Source: Chryseomonas sp014190935
GTDB taxonomy: Bacteria; Pseudomonadota; Gammaproteobacteria; Pseudomonadales; Pseudomonadaceae
Direction of reading: 5' to 3'
DNA length: 64,000 bases
Assembly (NCBI RefSeq): GCF_014190935.1
Contig: NZ_JACHVV010000002.1
Coordinates: 806,001 to 870,000 of the forward strand
The notes under the pieces are model-generated. The model did no database searches and was not told where the DNA came from. It saw nothing but the letters and a program-made list of their open reading frames with translations. This document shows, one piece after another, positions 16,480 to 28,919 of this stretch. Position 1 is the stretch's first letter, and each line of letters opens with the position of its first letter. The position numbers and the translations under genes are program-made.

Positions 16480-18108
16480 TCAATCCTTCTTGGCGTAACG
16501 CAGGGCGGCGTTGACGAAGCCGCTGAACAGCGGATGGCCGTCACGCGGGGTGGAGGTGAACTCCGGGTGGAACTGGCAGGCGACGAACCAGGGATGATCC
16601 GGGGCCTCCACCACTTCCACCAGGGCGCCGTCGCCCGAGCGACCAGAGATCTTCAGGCCGGCGGCCTGGATCTGCGGCAGCAGGTTGTTGTTGACCTCGT
16701 AGCGGTGACGATGGCGCTCGACGATGACGTCCTGGCCGTAGCAGTCGTGCACCAGGGTGCCGGCGCTGAGCTGGCACTCCTGGGCACCCAGGCGCATGGT
16801 GCCGCCCAGGTCGGAGCCTTCGGTACGGATCTCGGTGGCGCCGGTGGCGTCCTGCCACTCGGTGATCAGGCCGACCACCGGGTGGCCGCTGGCCTTGTCG
16901 AATTCGGTGGAGTTGGCGTCTTTCCAGCCCAGCACGTTACGGGCGAATTCGATGACCGCCACCTGCATGCCCAGGCAGATGCCCAGGTAGGGAATCTTGT
17001 TCTCGCGGGCGTACTGCACGGTGGCGATCTTGCCTTCCACGCCGCGCAGGCCGAAGCCGCCGGGGACCAGGATGGCGTCCACGCCCTTGAGCAGATGGGT
17101 GCCCTGCTGCTCGATGTGCTCGGAGTCGATATAGCGCAGGTTGACCTTGGTGCGGCTCTGGATGCCGGCGTGGGTCATGGCCTCGATCAGCGACTTGTAG
17201 GCGTCGAGCAGTTCCATGTACTTGCCGACCATAGCGATGGTGACTTCCTGCGCGGGGTTGAGCTTGGCGTCCACCACGCGATCCCACTCGGACAGATCGG
17301 CCGGCTTGCACTCCAGGCCGAAGCGCTCGACGACGAACTCGTCCAGGCCCTGGGCGTGCAGCACGGAGGGAATGCGGTAGATGGTGTCGACGTCTTCCAG
17401 GGAGATGACCGCGCGCTCTTCGACGTTGGTGAAGAGGGCGATCTTGCGCCGCGAGGAGCTGTCGACGGTGTGGTCGGAACGGCAGATCAGCACATCGGGC
17501 TGCAGGCCGATGGAGCGCAGTTCCTTGACCGAATGCTGGGTCGGCTTGGTCTTGGTCTCGCCGGCGGTGGCGATGTAGGGCACCAGGGTCAGGTGCATCA
17601 GCATGGCGCGGCGCGCCCCGATCTCCACCCGCAACTGGCGGATGGCTTCGAGGAAGGGCTGCGACTCGATGTCGCCGACGGTACCGCCGATCTCCACCAG
17701 GGCCACGTCGGCATCGCCGGCGCCCTTGATGATGCGCCGCTTGATCTCGTCGGTGATGTGCGGGATCACCTGCACGGTGGCGCCCAGGTAGTCGCCACGA
17801 CGCTCCTTGCGCAGGACGTCCATGTAGATGCGACCGGTGGTGAAGTTGTTGTTCTGGGTCACGGTGGTGCGGATGAACCGCTCGTAGTGACCCAGGTCCA
17901 GGTCGGTCTCGGCGCCGTCATGGGTGACGAACACCTCGCCGTGCTGGAAGGGGCTCATGGTGCCGGGATCCACGTTGATGTAGGGATCCAGCTTGAGCAT
18001 GGTGACCTTCAGCCCTCTCGCTTCCAGAATGGCGCCCAAGGAGGCCGAGGCGATGCCTTTCCCCAAAGAAGAAACAACACCGCCCGTGACGAAAATAAAG
18101 CGCGTCAT
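16480..18108 (-). CDS. pyrG: CTP synthase
   Basis: A 542-residue enzyme that aminates UTP to CTP with glutamine. The N-terminal synthetase domain has GGVVSSLGKGI and the C-terminal class I glutamine amidotransferase domain (about 290-540) has the nucleophile motif GICLGMQ and the catalytic FHPEF region. The length equals that of other Pseudomonas. It is followed by kdsA and eno. CTP feeds CMP-KDO, CDP-ME and CDP-diacylglycerol synthesis, whose enzymes are also encoded in this block. Confidence 0.98.
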   Translation of the reverse strand: MTRFIFVTGGVVSSLGKGIASASLGAILEARGLKVTMLKLDPYINVDPGTMSPFQHGEVFVTHDGAETDLDLGHYERFIRTTVTQNNNFTTGRIYMDVLRKERRGDYLGATVQVIPHITDEIKRRIIKGAGDADVALVEIGGTVGDIESQPFLEAIRQLRVEIGARRAMLMHLTLVPYIATAGETKTKPTQHSVKELRSIGLQPDVLICRSDHTVDSSSRRKIALFTNVEERAVISLEDVDTIYRIPSVLHAQGLDEFVVERFGLECKPADLSEWDRVVDAKLNPAQEVTIAMVGKYMELLDAYKSLIEAMTHAGIQSRTKVNLRYIDSEHIEQQGTHLLKGVDAILVPGGFGLRGVEGKIATVQYARENKIPYLGICLGMQVAVIEFARNVLGWKDANSTEFDKASGHPVVGLITEWQDATGATEIRTEGSDLGGTMRLGAQECQLSAGTLVHDCYGQDVIVERHRHRYEVNNNLLPQIQAAGLKISGRSGDGALVEVVEAPDHPWFVACQFHPEFTSTPRDGHPLFSGFVNAALRYAKKD

Positions 18109-18250
18109 GAAAATTCCTAGAATCTGCGTTGAGGCGGAGAGCCGCCGATGAAAGCGAGAGCGGTCGGCCTGGCGCCGGACCAATGCACACCGTCCACTCG
18201 GGGCGAGCGGAAAATGCGGTATAAGACGGGAGCGTAGTCTAGCCTAAAGG

Positions 18251-19567
18251 TCATCCCAGCTCAAACCCACCCATGCCGTCTGCGGGCTGCCACTCAAGCC
18301 GCCCTCCCTCTGGCAGAGCACTCAGACCGGGCAGATTGGCCACGGCCAGCAGTTCGTCGCCTCGCCAGAGCAGCGGCAAACGGCCGCGCAGAAAAGGCGG
18401 GACCTCCCGTTCATTGAGCAGGCGCTTGAGATCGCGAAGGCCGCGACCGGGTACGACCAGCCGCTCGCCCCCCTGGCGATAGCCGATCCGCCAACCGGCT
18501 TCGGCGCCCTGCCCAGTGAAGATCAGACGACCATTGCCCCTCAGCTCCAGGGTGCTGACCTGAGCGGCGATCGCCTGCGGCGACGGCCTGACCTGCCAGG
18601 CGTCCGGCACCCACCAGATCCGTCCTGCTCCACGGCGCACACTGCCGCCTTCGAGGCGCCAGACGGGATCGCTGGCCGCGCCCGCCTCGCGCACCGCCTG
18701 CCAGCCGGCCCAATGGGCGCTGTCGGGTTGGCGCGTCAGCGCATCCAGCCAGGCGCGCAGGGCATTGCGCTGGCGGGCTGCGCTCAAGCTCTGCAAGGGG
18801 GCCAGGGCCAGACTGGGCAAGGGAATCCAGGAGAAAGGCTGTTCGCCGAGGCGCGCTCGCTGCAGATCCAGGCTGGCCAGTTCGCCGAGCAGTTCGTCGG
18901 CTTCGGCCAGGTGACGGCCGCTGCGCGCCATGACCTGATCGACCCCCGGCCAGCGCTGGCGCAGCCGTGGCAGCACCTCATGCCTCAGGTAATTGCGATC
19001 CAGCCCGGTATCGGCATTGCTGGGGTCTTCGATCCAGTCCAGCCCTTCGGCTTCGGCATAGGCCAGCAGTGCGGCACGGGGCTCGTCCAGCAGCGGGCGC
19101 CAGAGGCGACCGGCCGCCAGCGACCGGGTCTCAGGCATGCCGGCCAGGCCCTTCACACCTGCGCCGCGTACCAGCCGCTGCAACAGGGTCTCCAGCTGAT
19201 CGTCGCGATGCTGGCCCAGCACCAGGCAGCCATCGGCAGGCAGCACCTGCGTGAAGGCGGCATAGCGCGCCTCGCGGGCAGCCCGTTCGAGACTGGCGGC
19301 GCCATCGGCGCGGACGTGCAGGATATCGAGAGGAATGGCCAGCGCTTGGCAGACCCGGGTGCAATGCGCGACCCAGGCATCCGCCGCGGCCTGCAGGCCG
19401 TGGTGCACATGCACCGCCTGCAGGTCGGCCAGCAGCCCGCGCGCACGTAGTTGCGCGAAAAGGTGCAGCAGAACGGTGGAGTCGAGTCCGCCGGAAAAAC
19501 CCACCCGCCAATGACGGGTGGGCGGCTGCCGCTCCAGGCGGGCGTGCAACCGGTCCAGCAGACTCAT
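18251..19567 (-). CDS. tilS: tRNA(Ile)-lysidine synthase TilS
   Basis: A 438-residue enzyme that converts C34 to lysidine in the CAU-anticodon tRNA-Ile. The ATP pyrophosphatase P-loop FSGGLDSTVLL (about 24-33) and the GQHRDDQLET motif (about 118) are present; the C-terminal substrate-binding domain includes GWRIGYRQGGERL and LKRLLNEREVPPFLR. It lies between accA and pyrG, the usual place in Pseudomonas. Confidence 0.96.
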   Translation of the reverse strand: MSLLDRLHARLERQPPTRHWRVGFSGGLDSTVLLHLFAQLRARGLLADLQAVHVHHGLQAAADAWVAHCTRVCQALAIPLDILHVRADGAASLERAAREARYAAFTQVLPADGCLVLGQHRDDQLETLLQRLVRGAGVKGLAGMPETRSLAAGRLWRPLLDEPRAALLAYAEAEGLDWIEDPSNADTGLDRNYLRHEVLPRLRQRWPGVDQVMARSGRHLAEADELLGELASLDLQRARLGEQPFSWIPLPSLALAPLQSLSAARQRNALRAWLDALTRQPDSAHWAGWQAVREAGAASDPVWRLEGGSVRRGAGRIWWVPDAWQVRPSPQAIAAQVSTLELRGNGRLIFTGQGAEAGWRIGYRQGGERLVVPGRGLRDLKRLLNEREVPPFLRGRLPLLWRGDELLAVANLPGLSALPEGGRLEWQPADGMGGFELG

Positions 19568-19577
19568 AGCAGCGGTA

Positions 19578-20528
19578 TCAGGAAATGCCGTAGCTCATCA
19601 GGCGCTTGTAACGACGGTCCAGCAGCGCCGGCAGGTCGTAGCCCTTGAGTTCATCCAGCTGCTCCAGCAGTGCGCTGCGCAGGCTATTGGCCATGGTCTG
19701 GGGATCGCGGTGGGCGCCACCCAGGGGCTCGTCGATCACCTGGTCGACGATGTTCAGGCTCTTCAGTCGCTCGGCGGTGATGCCCATGGCCTCGGCGGCA
19801 TCGGGCGCCTTCTCGGCGGTCTTCCACAGAATCGAGGCGCAACCTTCCGGCGAGATCACCGAGTAGGTGGAATGCTGCAGCATGTTGAGCTGGTCGCAGA
19901 CGCCGATGGCCAGGGCGCCACCGGAACCACCCTCGCCGATCACGGTGGCGATGATGGGGGTCTTCAGGCGCGCCATGACCCGCAGGTTCCAGGCGATGGC
20001 CTCGCTCTGGCCGCGCTCTTCGGCGTCGATGCCCGGGTAGGCGCCGGGGGTGTCGATGAAGGTCAGGATCGGCATCTTGAAGCGTTCGGCCATTTCCATC
20101 AGGCGGCAGGCCTTGCGATAGCCTTCCGGACGCGGCATGCCGAAGTTGCGGCGGACCTTCTCGCGCACTTCACGGCCCTTCTGGTGACCGATGATCATCA
20201 CCGGACGGCCTTCCAGGCGGGCGATGCCACCGACGATGGCGGGATCGTCGGCGAAGTGGCGATCACCGTGCAGCTCTTCGAAATCGCTGAACAGGTAGCT
20301 GATGTAGTCGAGGGTGTAGGGACGCAGCGGATGCCGGGCCAGACGGGCCACCTGCCAGCTGGACAGGTCGCTGAAGATGCTCTTGGTGAGCGCCTGACTC
20401 TTCTCCTGCAACCGGGCGATCTCGTCACTGATGTTCAGCGCATTGTCGTTACCGACCAGTCGAAGTTCTTCGATCTTGGCCTGGAGATCGGCGATAGGCT
20501 GTTCGAAATCGAGATAGTTCGGGTTCAT
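19578..20528 (-). CDS. accA: Acetyl-CoA carboxylase carboxyltransferase subunit alpha
   Basis: A 316-residue subunit that with AccD transfers carboxyl from biotin to acetyl-CoA in fatty acid synthesis. The N-terminal helical region LDFEQPIADLQAKIEEL, the IGHQKGRE motif and the carboxyltransferase core DTPGAYPGIDAEERGQSEAIA (split by substrate loops) are conserved. The second of two close ATGs (20528, MNPNYLDF) matches homologues; 20534 would add two residues. Confidence 0.97.
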   Translation of the reverse strand: MNPNYLDFEQPIADLQAKIEELRLVGNDNALNISDEIARLQEKSQALTKSIFSDLSSWQVARLARHPLRPYTLDYISYLFSDFEELHGDRHFADDPAIVGGIARLEGRPVMIIGHQKGREVREKVRRNFGMPRPEGYRKACRLMEMAERFKMPILTFIDTPGAYPGIDAEERGQSEAIAWNLRVMARLKTPIIATVIGEGGSGGALAIGVCDQLNMLQHSTYSVISPEGCASILWKTAEKAPDAAEAMGITAERLKSLNIVDQVIDEPLGGAHRDPQTMANSLRSALLEQLDELKGYDLPALLDRRYKRLMSYGIS

Positions 20529-20668
20529 GGGCATCCGTTAGTGCAATCTAGAGCCAGGGGCCGGGGCGCCTACCTTAAGGGATCGGACGGGACAGGTCGA
20601 GACTCCTGCCACGTCACCGGCACCCGCCGCTGGCGAGGGTTGGGACGGAGCGCACGAGGCGCTCGGAC

Positions 20669-24190
<3,522 letters not shown>

Positions 24191-24266
24191 GGCAGAGACC
24201 CCTTGATGCATGAGGCGCGAGATTGTACTGGATTGTCGACCCGGGGTCAGACCGCCGCGACGGCCG

Positions 24267-24902
24267 TCAGTAGGTCGCGATGATCTGGGTGGAGGCCTGG
24301 GTCTCGAGGGCGTGCCAGGCGTCACGCACCGGCGCGAAGGAACGCCGATGGATGGGCGTGGGCCCCAGGCGCCTGAGCGCGTCCAGGTGTTCGGCGGTGG
24401 GATAGCCCTTGTGCCCGGCCAGGCCATAGCCCGGATAGAGGGCATCCAGCGCCTGCATCTCGCGATCGCGGGTCACCTTGGCCAGGATGGAGGCCGCGGC
24501 GATCGCCGGGACCTGGCTGTCGCCCTTCACCACCGGTGAACTGGGCACCGCCAGCCTGGGACAGCGATTGCCATCGATCAGGGCCAGCCGCGGCTGCACC
24601 CTCAGGCCTTCCACCGCACGCTGCATGGCCAGCATGGTGGCGTGCAGGATGTTGAGCTGGTCGATCTCGGCGACCTCGGCACGGGCCACGCACCAGGCCA
24701 GGGCCTTTTCCTGGATCTCGTCGAACAGGGCTTCGCGGCGCGTCAGCGACAGCTTCTTCGAATCGTTCAGGCCGAGGATGGGCTTGCCCGGATCGAGGAT
24801 CACCGCGGCCGTGACCACGGCGCCGCACAGCGGACCGCGGCCGACTTCGTCGACCCCGGCGACCAGCGCCTCGACCAGGTTGAAATCTAGGCCCAGTTGC
24901 AT
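24267..24902 (-). CDS. rnhB: Ribonuclease HII
   Basis: A 211-residue RNase H fold enzyme that removes ribonucleotides from DNA. The catalytic DEVGRG motif (Asp18-Glu19) and the later ALIDGNRCP and AAASILAKVTRD motifs are present. Start and stop: the ATG at 24902 overlaps the lpxB stop (ATGA). It is the last member of the lpxD-fabZ-lpxA-lpxB-rnhB run and is followed by dnaE. Confidence 0.97.
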   Translation of the reverse strand: MQLGLDFNLVEALVAGVDEVGRGPLCGAVVTAAVILDPGKPILGLNDSKKLSLTRREALFDEIQEKALAWCVARAEVAEIDQLNILHATMLAMQRAVEGLRVQPRLALIDGNRCPRLAVPSSPVVKGDSQVPAIAAASILAKVTRDREMQALDALYPGYGLAGHKGYPTAEHLDALRRLGPTPIHRRSFAPVRDAWHALETQASTQIIATY

Positions 24903-26071
24903 CAGCTGCGCGACCGCAGGAGATCCAGCACGGCAGCGGCCGCCTGCACCGAGGCATCGCGCCTCAGGCTGTGATGGATGGCCGCGAAGCTGTCGGTCTG
25001 CTGCTCCGGCTGTTCCAGCAACGGCAGGAGTTCGGCCACCAGCCGTTCCGGCGTCGCCTCGTGCTGGATCAGCTCGGGCACCAGCTTGCGCCCGGCCAGC
25101 AGGTTCGGCAGCGAAATGTAGGGACTCTTCACCAGCTGCTTGAGGATCAGATAGGTCAGGGGCGCCACCCGATAGGCGACCACCATGGGTCGCTTGAACA
25201 GCAGCGTCTCCAGGGTCGCGGTGCCCGAGGCGATCAGCACGCCATCACAGGCGGCCAGCACCTCATGGGAACGGCCATCGGTCAGCAGCAGCGGCAAGGG
25301 CGGCCGCCCTTCCAGCAGCTGCTCCACCTGCGCCCGCCGCGCGGCATTGGCACAGGGCAACACGAAGCGCATATCGGGACGCACAGCCAGCAACTGGGCG
25401 GCCGCGTCGAGGAACAGCGCCCCCAGGCGCCCCACTTCGCCACCGCGGCTGCCGGGCAGCAGGGCGACGACCTGCCCCTCTTCCGGCAAACCCAGGGCCT
25501 GCCTAGCCGCCAGGCGGTCGTTGTCCAGCGCAATGGTGTCGGCCAGCGGATGGCCGACGAAGCGCACCGGCACCTGCTGCTCTTCGTAGAAGCGCGCCTC
25601 GAAGGGGAACAGGGTCAGCATCAGGTCGCAGCCGTCGCGGATCTTCAATACGCGCTTCTGCCGCCAGGCCCAGACCGAGGGGCTGACGTAATGCACCGCG
25701 GGAATGCCCGCGCGATGCAGCTGGGCTTCGATCTCGAGAACGAAGTCCGGGGCATCGATACCGATGAAGACATCGGGACGGGCGCCGAGCAACCCGGCGA
25801 TCAGCGTCTTGCGCCGACCCAGGAGTTCACGCAGGCGGCCGAGCACCTCGACCAGCCCCATGACCGCCAGGCGCTCCATGGGAAACTCGGACACCAGGCC
25901 CTCGGCTTCCATCCGCGGACCGCCCACCCCCATGAAGGAGATATTCGGGTGTTGCTCACGCAGCGCCTGCATCAGGCCGGCGCCCAGCAGATCACCCGAC
26001 GCCTCCCCTGCCACCAGCGCCACGCGCAGCGGGCGCTGGGCGAACTCAGCGGGTGATGCCACGCGTCGCAC
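24902..26071 (-). CDS. lpxB: Lipid-A-disaccharide synthase
   Basis: Glycosyltransferase (GT19) joining UDP-2,3-diacylglucosamine and lipid X; about 389 residues. Motifs VALVAGEASGDLLGA, IGIDAPDF, HYVSPSVWAWRQKR and LPGSRGGEV are conserved. No ATG is available near the N-terminus: the start is a GTG at 26071, or 26062, both inside the 3' end of lpxA, an overlap of 17-26 bp. This implies translational coupling to lpxA. Confidence 0.96.
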   Translation of the reverse strand: MRRVASPAEFAQRPLRVALVAGEASGDLLGAGLMQALREQHPNISFMGVGGPRMEAEGLVSEFPMERLAVMGLVEVLGRLRELLGRRKTLIAGLLGARPDVFIGIDAPDFVLEIEAQLHRAGIPAVHYVSPSVWAWRQKRVLKIRDGCDLMLTLFPFEARFYEEQQVPVRFVGHPLADTIALDNDRLAARQALGLPEEGQVVALLPGSRGGEVGRLGALFLDAAAQLLAVRPDMRFVLPCANAARRAQVEQLLEGRPPLPLLLTDGRSHEVLAACDGVLIASGTATLETLLFKRPMVVAYRVAPLTYLILKQLVKSPYISLPNLLAGRKLVPELIQHEATPERLVAELLPLLEQPEQQTDSFAAIHHSLRRDASVQAAAAVLDLLRSRS

Positions 26072-26822
26072 TCAGGATGGAATCGCGGAAGACCGCCACT
26101 TCGGGAAACTGCTGAGCCACCGGCTCCAGCTCGCGCAGGGCATCATCGACGGTCAGGCCCTGGCGGTAGACCACCTTGTAGGCGCGGCGCAACTCCTTGA
26201 TGGCTTCGGCCGAGAAACCCCGACGGCGCATGCCTTCGAAGTTCATGCTGCGGGCTTCGGCCGGATTGCCGAACACCGTGACATAGGCCGGAACATCCTT
26301 GCCGATGGCCGTGCCCATGCCGGAAAAGCTGTGGGCGCCGATGCGGCAGAACTGATGCACCAGGGTATAGCCGGACAGGATCGCCCAGTCATCGACGTGC
26401 ACGTGCCCGGCAAGGGCCGTGTTGTTGACCAGGATGCAGTGATTGCCGATCACGCTGTCATGCCCGATGTGCACATAGGCCATCAGCAGATTGTGATCGC
26501 CAATGGTCGTCTCTTCCCGATCCTGCACGGTACCGCGATGGATGGTGACCCCTTCGCGAATGGTGTTGTGATCGCCGATCCGCAGCCGGGTCGGTTCGCC
26601 CTGATACTTGAGGTCAGGGGTGTCCTCGCCGATCGACGAGAACTGGAAGATACGATTGTGACGCCCGATCACGGTCGGCCCCTTGAGGATGACGTGAGGG
26701 CCGACGACGGTCCCCTCGCCAATCTCGACATCGGGCCCGATGATCGACCAGGGGCCGACCTGGACATCGGCAGCGAGCCGTGCCTGGGGGTCGACGATAG
26801 CCCTGGGGTCGATCAACGTCAT
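26046..26822 (-). CDS. lpxA: UDP-N-acetylglucosamine acyltransferase
   Basis: A 258-residue left-handed beta-helix enzyme that starts lipid A synthesis by 3-O-acylation of UDP-GlcNAc with a hydroxyacyl-ACP. Hexapeptide repeats run through residues 5-190; the catalytic His is His121 in HIGHDSVIGN, equivalent to His125 in E. coli. Its start overlaps the fabZ stop (ATGA), and its 3' end overlaps lpxB. Confidence 0.98.
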   Translation of the reverse strand: MTLIDPRAIVDPQARLAADVQVGPWSIIGPDVEIGEGTVVGPHVILKGPTVIGRHNRIFQFSSIGEDTPDLKYQGEPTRLRIGDHNTIREGVTIHRGTVQDREETTIGDHNLLMAYVHIGHDSVIGNHCILVNNTALAGHVHVDDWAILSGYTLVHQFCRIGAHSFSGMGTAIGKDVPAYVTVFGNPAEARSMNFEGMRRRGFSAEAIKELRRAYKVVYRQGLTVDDALRELEPVAQQFPEVAVFRDSILSATRGITR

Positions 26823-27259
26823 AGCTTGCGTTCCGCACAGATGATTTCAGCCGAGCAGACCGGCTTGTCGTCCACACTGGCGTGGCATTCGAATTTCCAG
26901 ATACCGCGCTTGGTGCTGATGAAGCGAGCGTCGAGCATCAGCTGATCACCCGGCGTCACCGGCTGGCGAAAACGCAGCTTATCCGATCCGACGAAGTAGT
27001 ACAGGGTGCCATCGGCCGGCGAGGAATTCATCATCTTGAAGCCGAGCACGCCGGCGGCCTGCGCCATGGCCTCGACGATCAGCACGCCCGGCATGATGGG
27101 GTGCTGGGGAAAATGGCCGGTGAAGAACGGTTCGTTGATGCTGACGTTCTTGTAGGCACGAATGCGCTTGGCTTCGATATCCAGCTCCAGCACGCGATCC
27201 ACCAACAGAAAGGGATAGCGATGCGGGAGATATTCACGGATCTCGTTGATGTCCATCAT
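26819..27259 (-). CDS. fabZ: 3-hydroxyacyl-[acyl-carrier-protein] dehydratase FabZ
   Basis: A 146-residue hot-dog fold dehydratase. The catalytic pair is His49 (FTGHFPQHPIMPG) and Glu63 (VEAMAQ). It competes with LpxA/LpxD for hydroxyacyl-ACP, so co-transcription with lpxD and lpxA balances phospholipid against lipid A. Two adjacent ATGs (27259, 27256) could serve; the first matches homologues. Confidence 0.98.
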   Translation of the reverse strand: MMDINEIREYLPHRYPFLLVDRVLELDIEAKRIRAYKNVSINEPFFTGHFPQHPIMPGVLIVEAMAQAAGVLGFKMMNSSPADGTLYYFVGSDKLRFRQPVTPGDQLMLDARFISTKRGIWKFECHASVDDKPVCSAEIICAERKL

Positions 27260-27304
27260 GGTCGGGGAAGGCCTGTTAAGAAAGGGGGAACATCCGATGC
27301 AGAA

Positions 27305-28378
27305 TCAAGCATCAGAAGCAGCGTCATCCCGCGAGGTCACGGTAGCAACGATTTTTTCCAGATGTTGCAGACGGCGGGCCATGTCGTCGAGGTGACGAAT
27401 CCGCGCGGCACTCTTCTTCCATTCACCGGCCGGCTGCATGGCCGTACCGGAGGAATAGGCGCCGGGCTCGGTAATCGAGCGAGTCACCATGGTCATACCG
27501 GTGACGAACACGTGGTCGCACACCTCGATATGACCGACCATGCCCACGCCACCGGCGATGGTGCAGTGTTTGCCGATCTTGGTACTGCCAGAGATGCCGA
27601 CGCAGGCGGCCATGGCGGTGTGCTCACCGACCTGGACGTTGTGCGCGATCATGATCTGGTTGTCGAGCTTGACGCCATTGCTGATGACCGTGTTCGCCAG
27701 CGCGCCGCGGTCGATGGTAGTGTTGGCACCGATCTCGACGTCGTCGCCGATCAGCACGCCACCCAGCTGGGCAATCTTCTGCCACTGGCCGCGCTCATTG
27801 GCGAAGCCGAAGCCTTCGGCGCCGATCACGGCACCGGATTGCACGACGGCGCGCGCGCCGATGGTCACGTCGTGATAGAGCGTGACCCGCGGTGCCAGCC
27901 AGCTGTCGGCGCCGATGACGCTGCGCGCACCCACCACGCAGTGAGCGCCGAGGCTGACGCCTGCGCCAATGCATGCCTGTGCTTCGATCACCACATAGGG
28001 ACCGATGGCCGCAGTCGGATCGACCTGGGCATCCGCCGCGACCAGCGCCGTGGGATGGATGCCCGCCGCACTGCGCGGCTTGCGATCGAACAGGTGGGAA
28101 AGCCGCGCGTAGGCCAGATAGGGATTCGCCAGGATCAGGGCATCGCCGGCAAACCCGTCGGCGTCCTTTTCCGTCAGCAGCACGGCCCCGGCCTGGGTAT
28201 CGGCCAGGTAGCGGCGGTACTGCGGATTGGCGAGAAAACTCAACTGGTCAGGACCGGCCTCGGGCAAGGTAGCCAGACCGGTGACCAGGCGCTCGGGCGA
28301 ACCGCGTAACTCCACGGTCAACTGGCGGCTGTCCAGCCACTGCGCCAGTTCGCCCAGCGTAAAGGTGCTATGACTCAT
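27305..28378 (-). CDS. lpxD: UDP-3-O-(3-hydroxyacyl)glucosamine N-acyltransferase
   Basis: A 357-residue enzyme for the third lipid A step. It has an N-terminal uridine-binding domain (about 1-100, with SFLANPQYRRYL) and a left-handed beta-helix of hexapeptide repeats (about 105-300, for example GANTTIDRGAL and MIAHNVQVGEH). The ATG at 28378 overlaps the ompH stop by one base; a TTG one codon upstream is less likely. fabZ follows after 45 bp. Confidence 0.97.
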   Translation of the reverse strand: MSHSTFTLGELAQWLDSRQLTVELRGSPERLVTGLATLPEAGPDQLSFLANPQYRRYLADTQAGAVLLTEKDADGFAGDALILANPYLAYARLSHLFDRKPRSAAGIHPTALVAADAQVDPTAAIGPYVVIEAQACIGAGVSLGAHCVVGARSVIGADSWLAPRVTLYHDVTIGARAVVQSGAVIGAEGFGFANERGQWQKIAQLGGVLIGDDVEIGANTTIDRGALANTVISNGVKLDNQIMIAHNVQVGEHTAMAACVGISGSTKIGKHCTIAGGVGMVGHIEVCDHVFVTGMTMVTRSITEPGAYSSGTAMQPAGEWKKSAARIRHLDDMARRLQHLEKIVATVTSRDDAASDA

Positions 28379-28881
28379 CAACGACCCGCGTTCATGCGCT
28401 CGATGACCTGGCGCGTGATGTCGTATTGCGGCTTCACGTCAACCACGGCGCCACGCTCGAGCACCAGATCGTAATCACCCTTCTTCAGCACCTCTTCCAC
28501 GGCCTTGTCCAGGCGCGGCTTGAGCAGCTTGAGCATGTCGCGATCCGATGCGGCCTTGGCGTCGTTGAGTTCCTTGGACTGGAACTGGAAGTCACGGGCC
28601 TTCTGGCGGAAGTCGTTCTCCAGGCGGGTGCGATCGGCCTGGGCCATCTTGTCACCGCCCTTGTTGAGCTTGTCCTGGATATCCTTGGCGGAGCTTTCCA
28701 GACCCTTGAGCTTGTTCAGCTGGGGACCGAACTTCTTCTCGGAATCCACCGCGTACTTCTTGGCGGCATCGGATTCCAGCAGGGCCATCTGGTAGTTCAG
28801 GACAGCGATCTTGGTATCGGCGAAAACCGGAGCGGCAACGAGAACGGCAGCGAACAGAGCGTAACGGGTGTACTTGTGCAC
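28378..28881 (-). CDS. skp: Periplasmic chaperone OmpH/Skp (HlpA)
   Basis: A 167-residue periplasmic chaperone for unfolded outer-membrane proteins. It begins with a signal peptide (YALFAAVLVAAPVFA, cleavage near residue 20) followed by a long, charged coiled-coil region (about 50-120) and the short C-terminal core strand around DLVLERGAVVDVKPQYDIT. The start is a GTG at 28881 with AGGAG 6 nt upstream. It lies between bamA and lpxD; Skp, BamA and the lpx enzymes all serve the outer membrane. Confidence 0.95.
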   Translation of the reverse strand: MHKYTRYALFAAVLVAAPVFADTKIAVLNYQMALLESDAAKKYAVDSEKKFGPQLNKLKGLESSAKDIQDKLNKGGDKMAQADRTRLENDFRQKARDFQFQSKELNDAKAASDRDMLKLLKPRLDKAVEEVLKKGDYDLVLERGAVVDVKPQYDITRQVIERMNAGR

Positions 28882-28919
28882 AGTTGACTCCTGCGTAGAG
28901 CGCAAAGGTGTTGCCTGGG

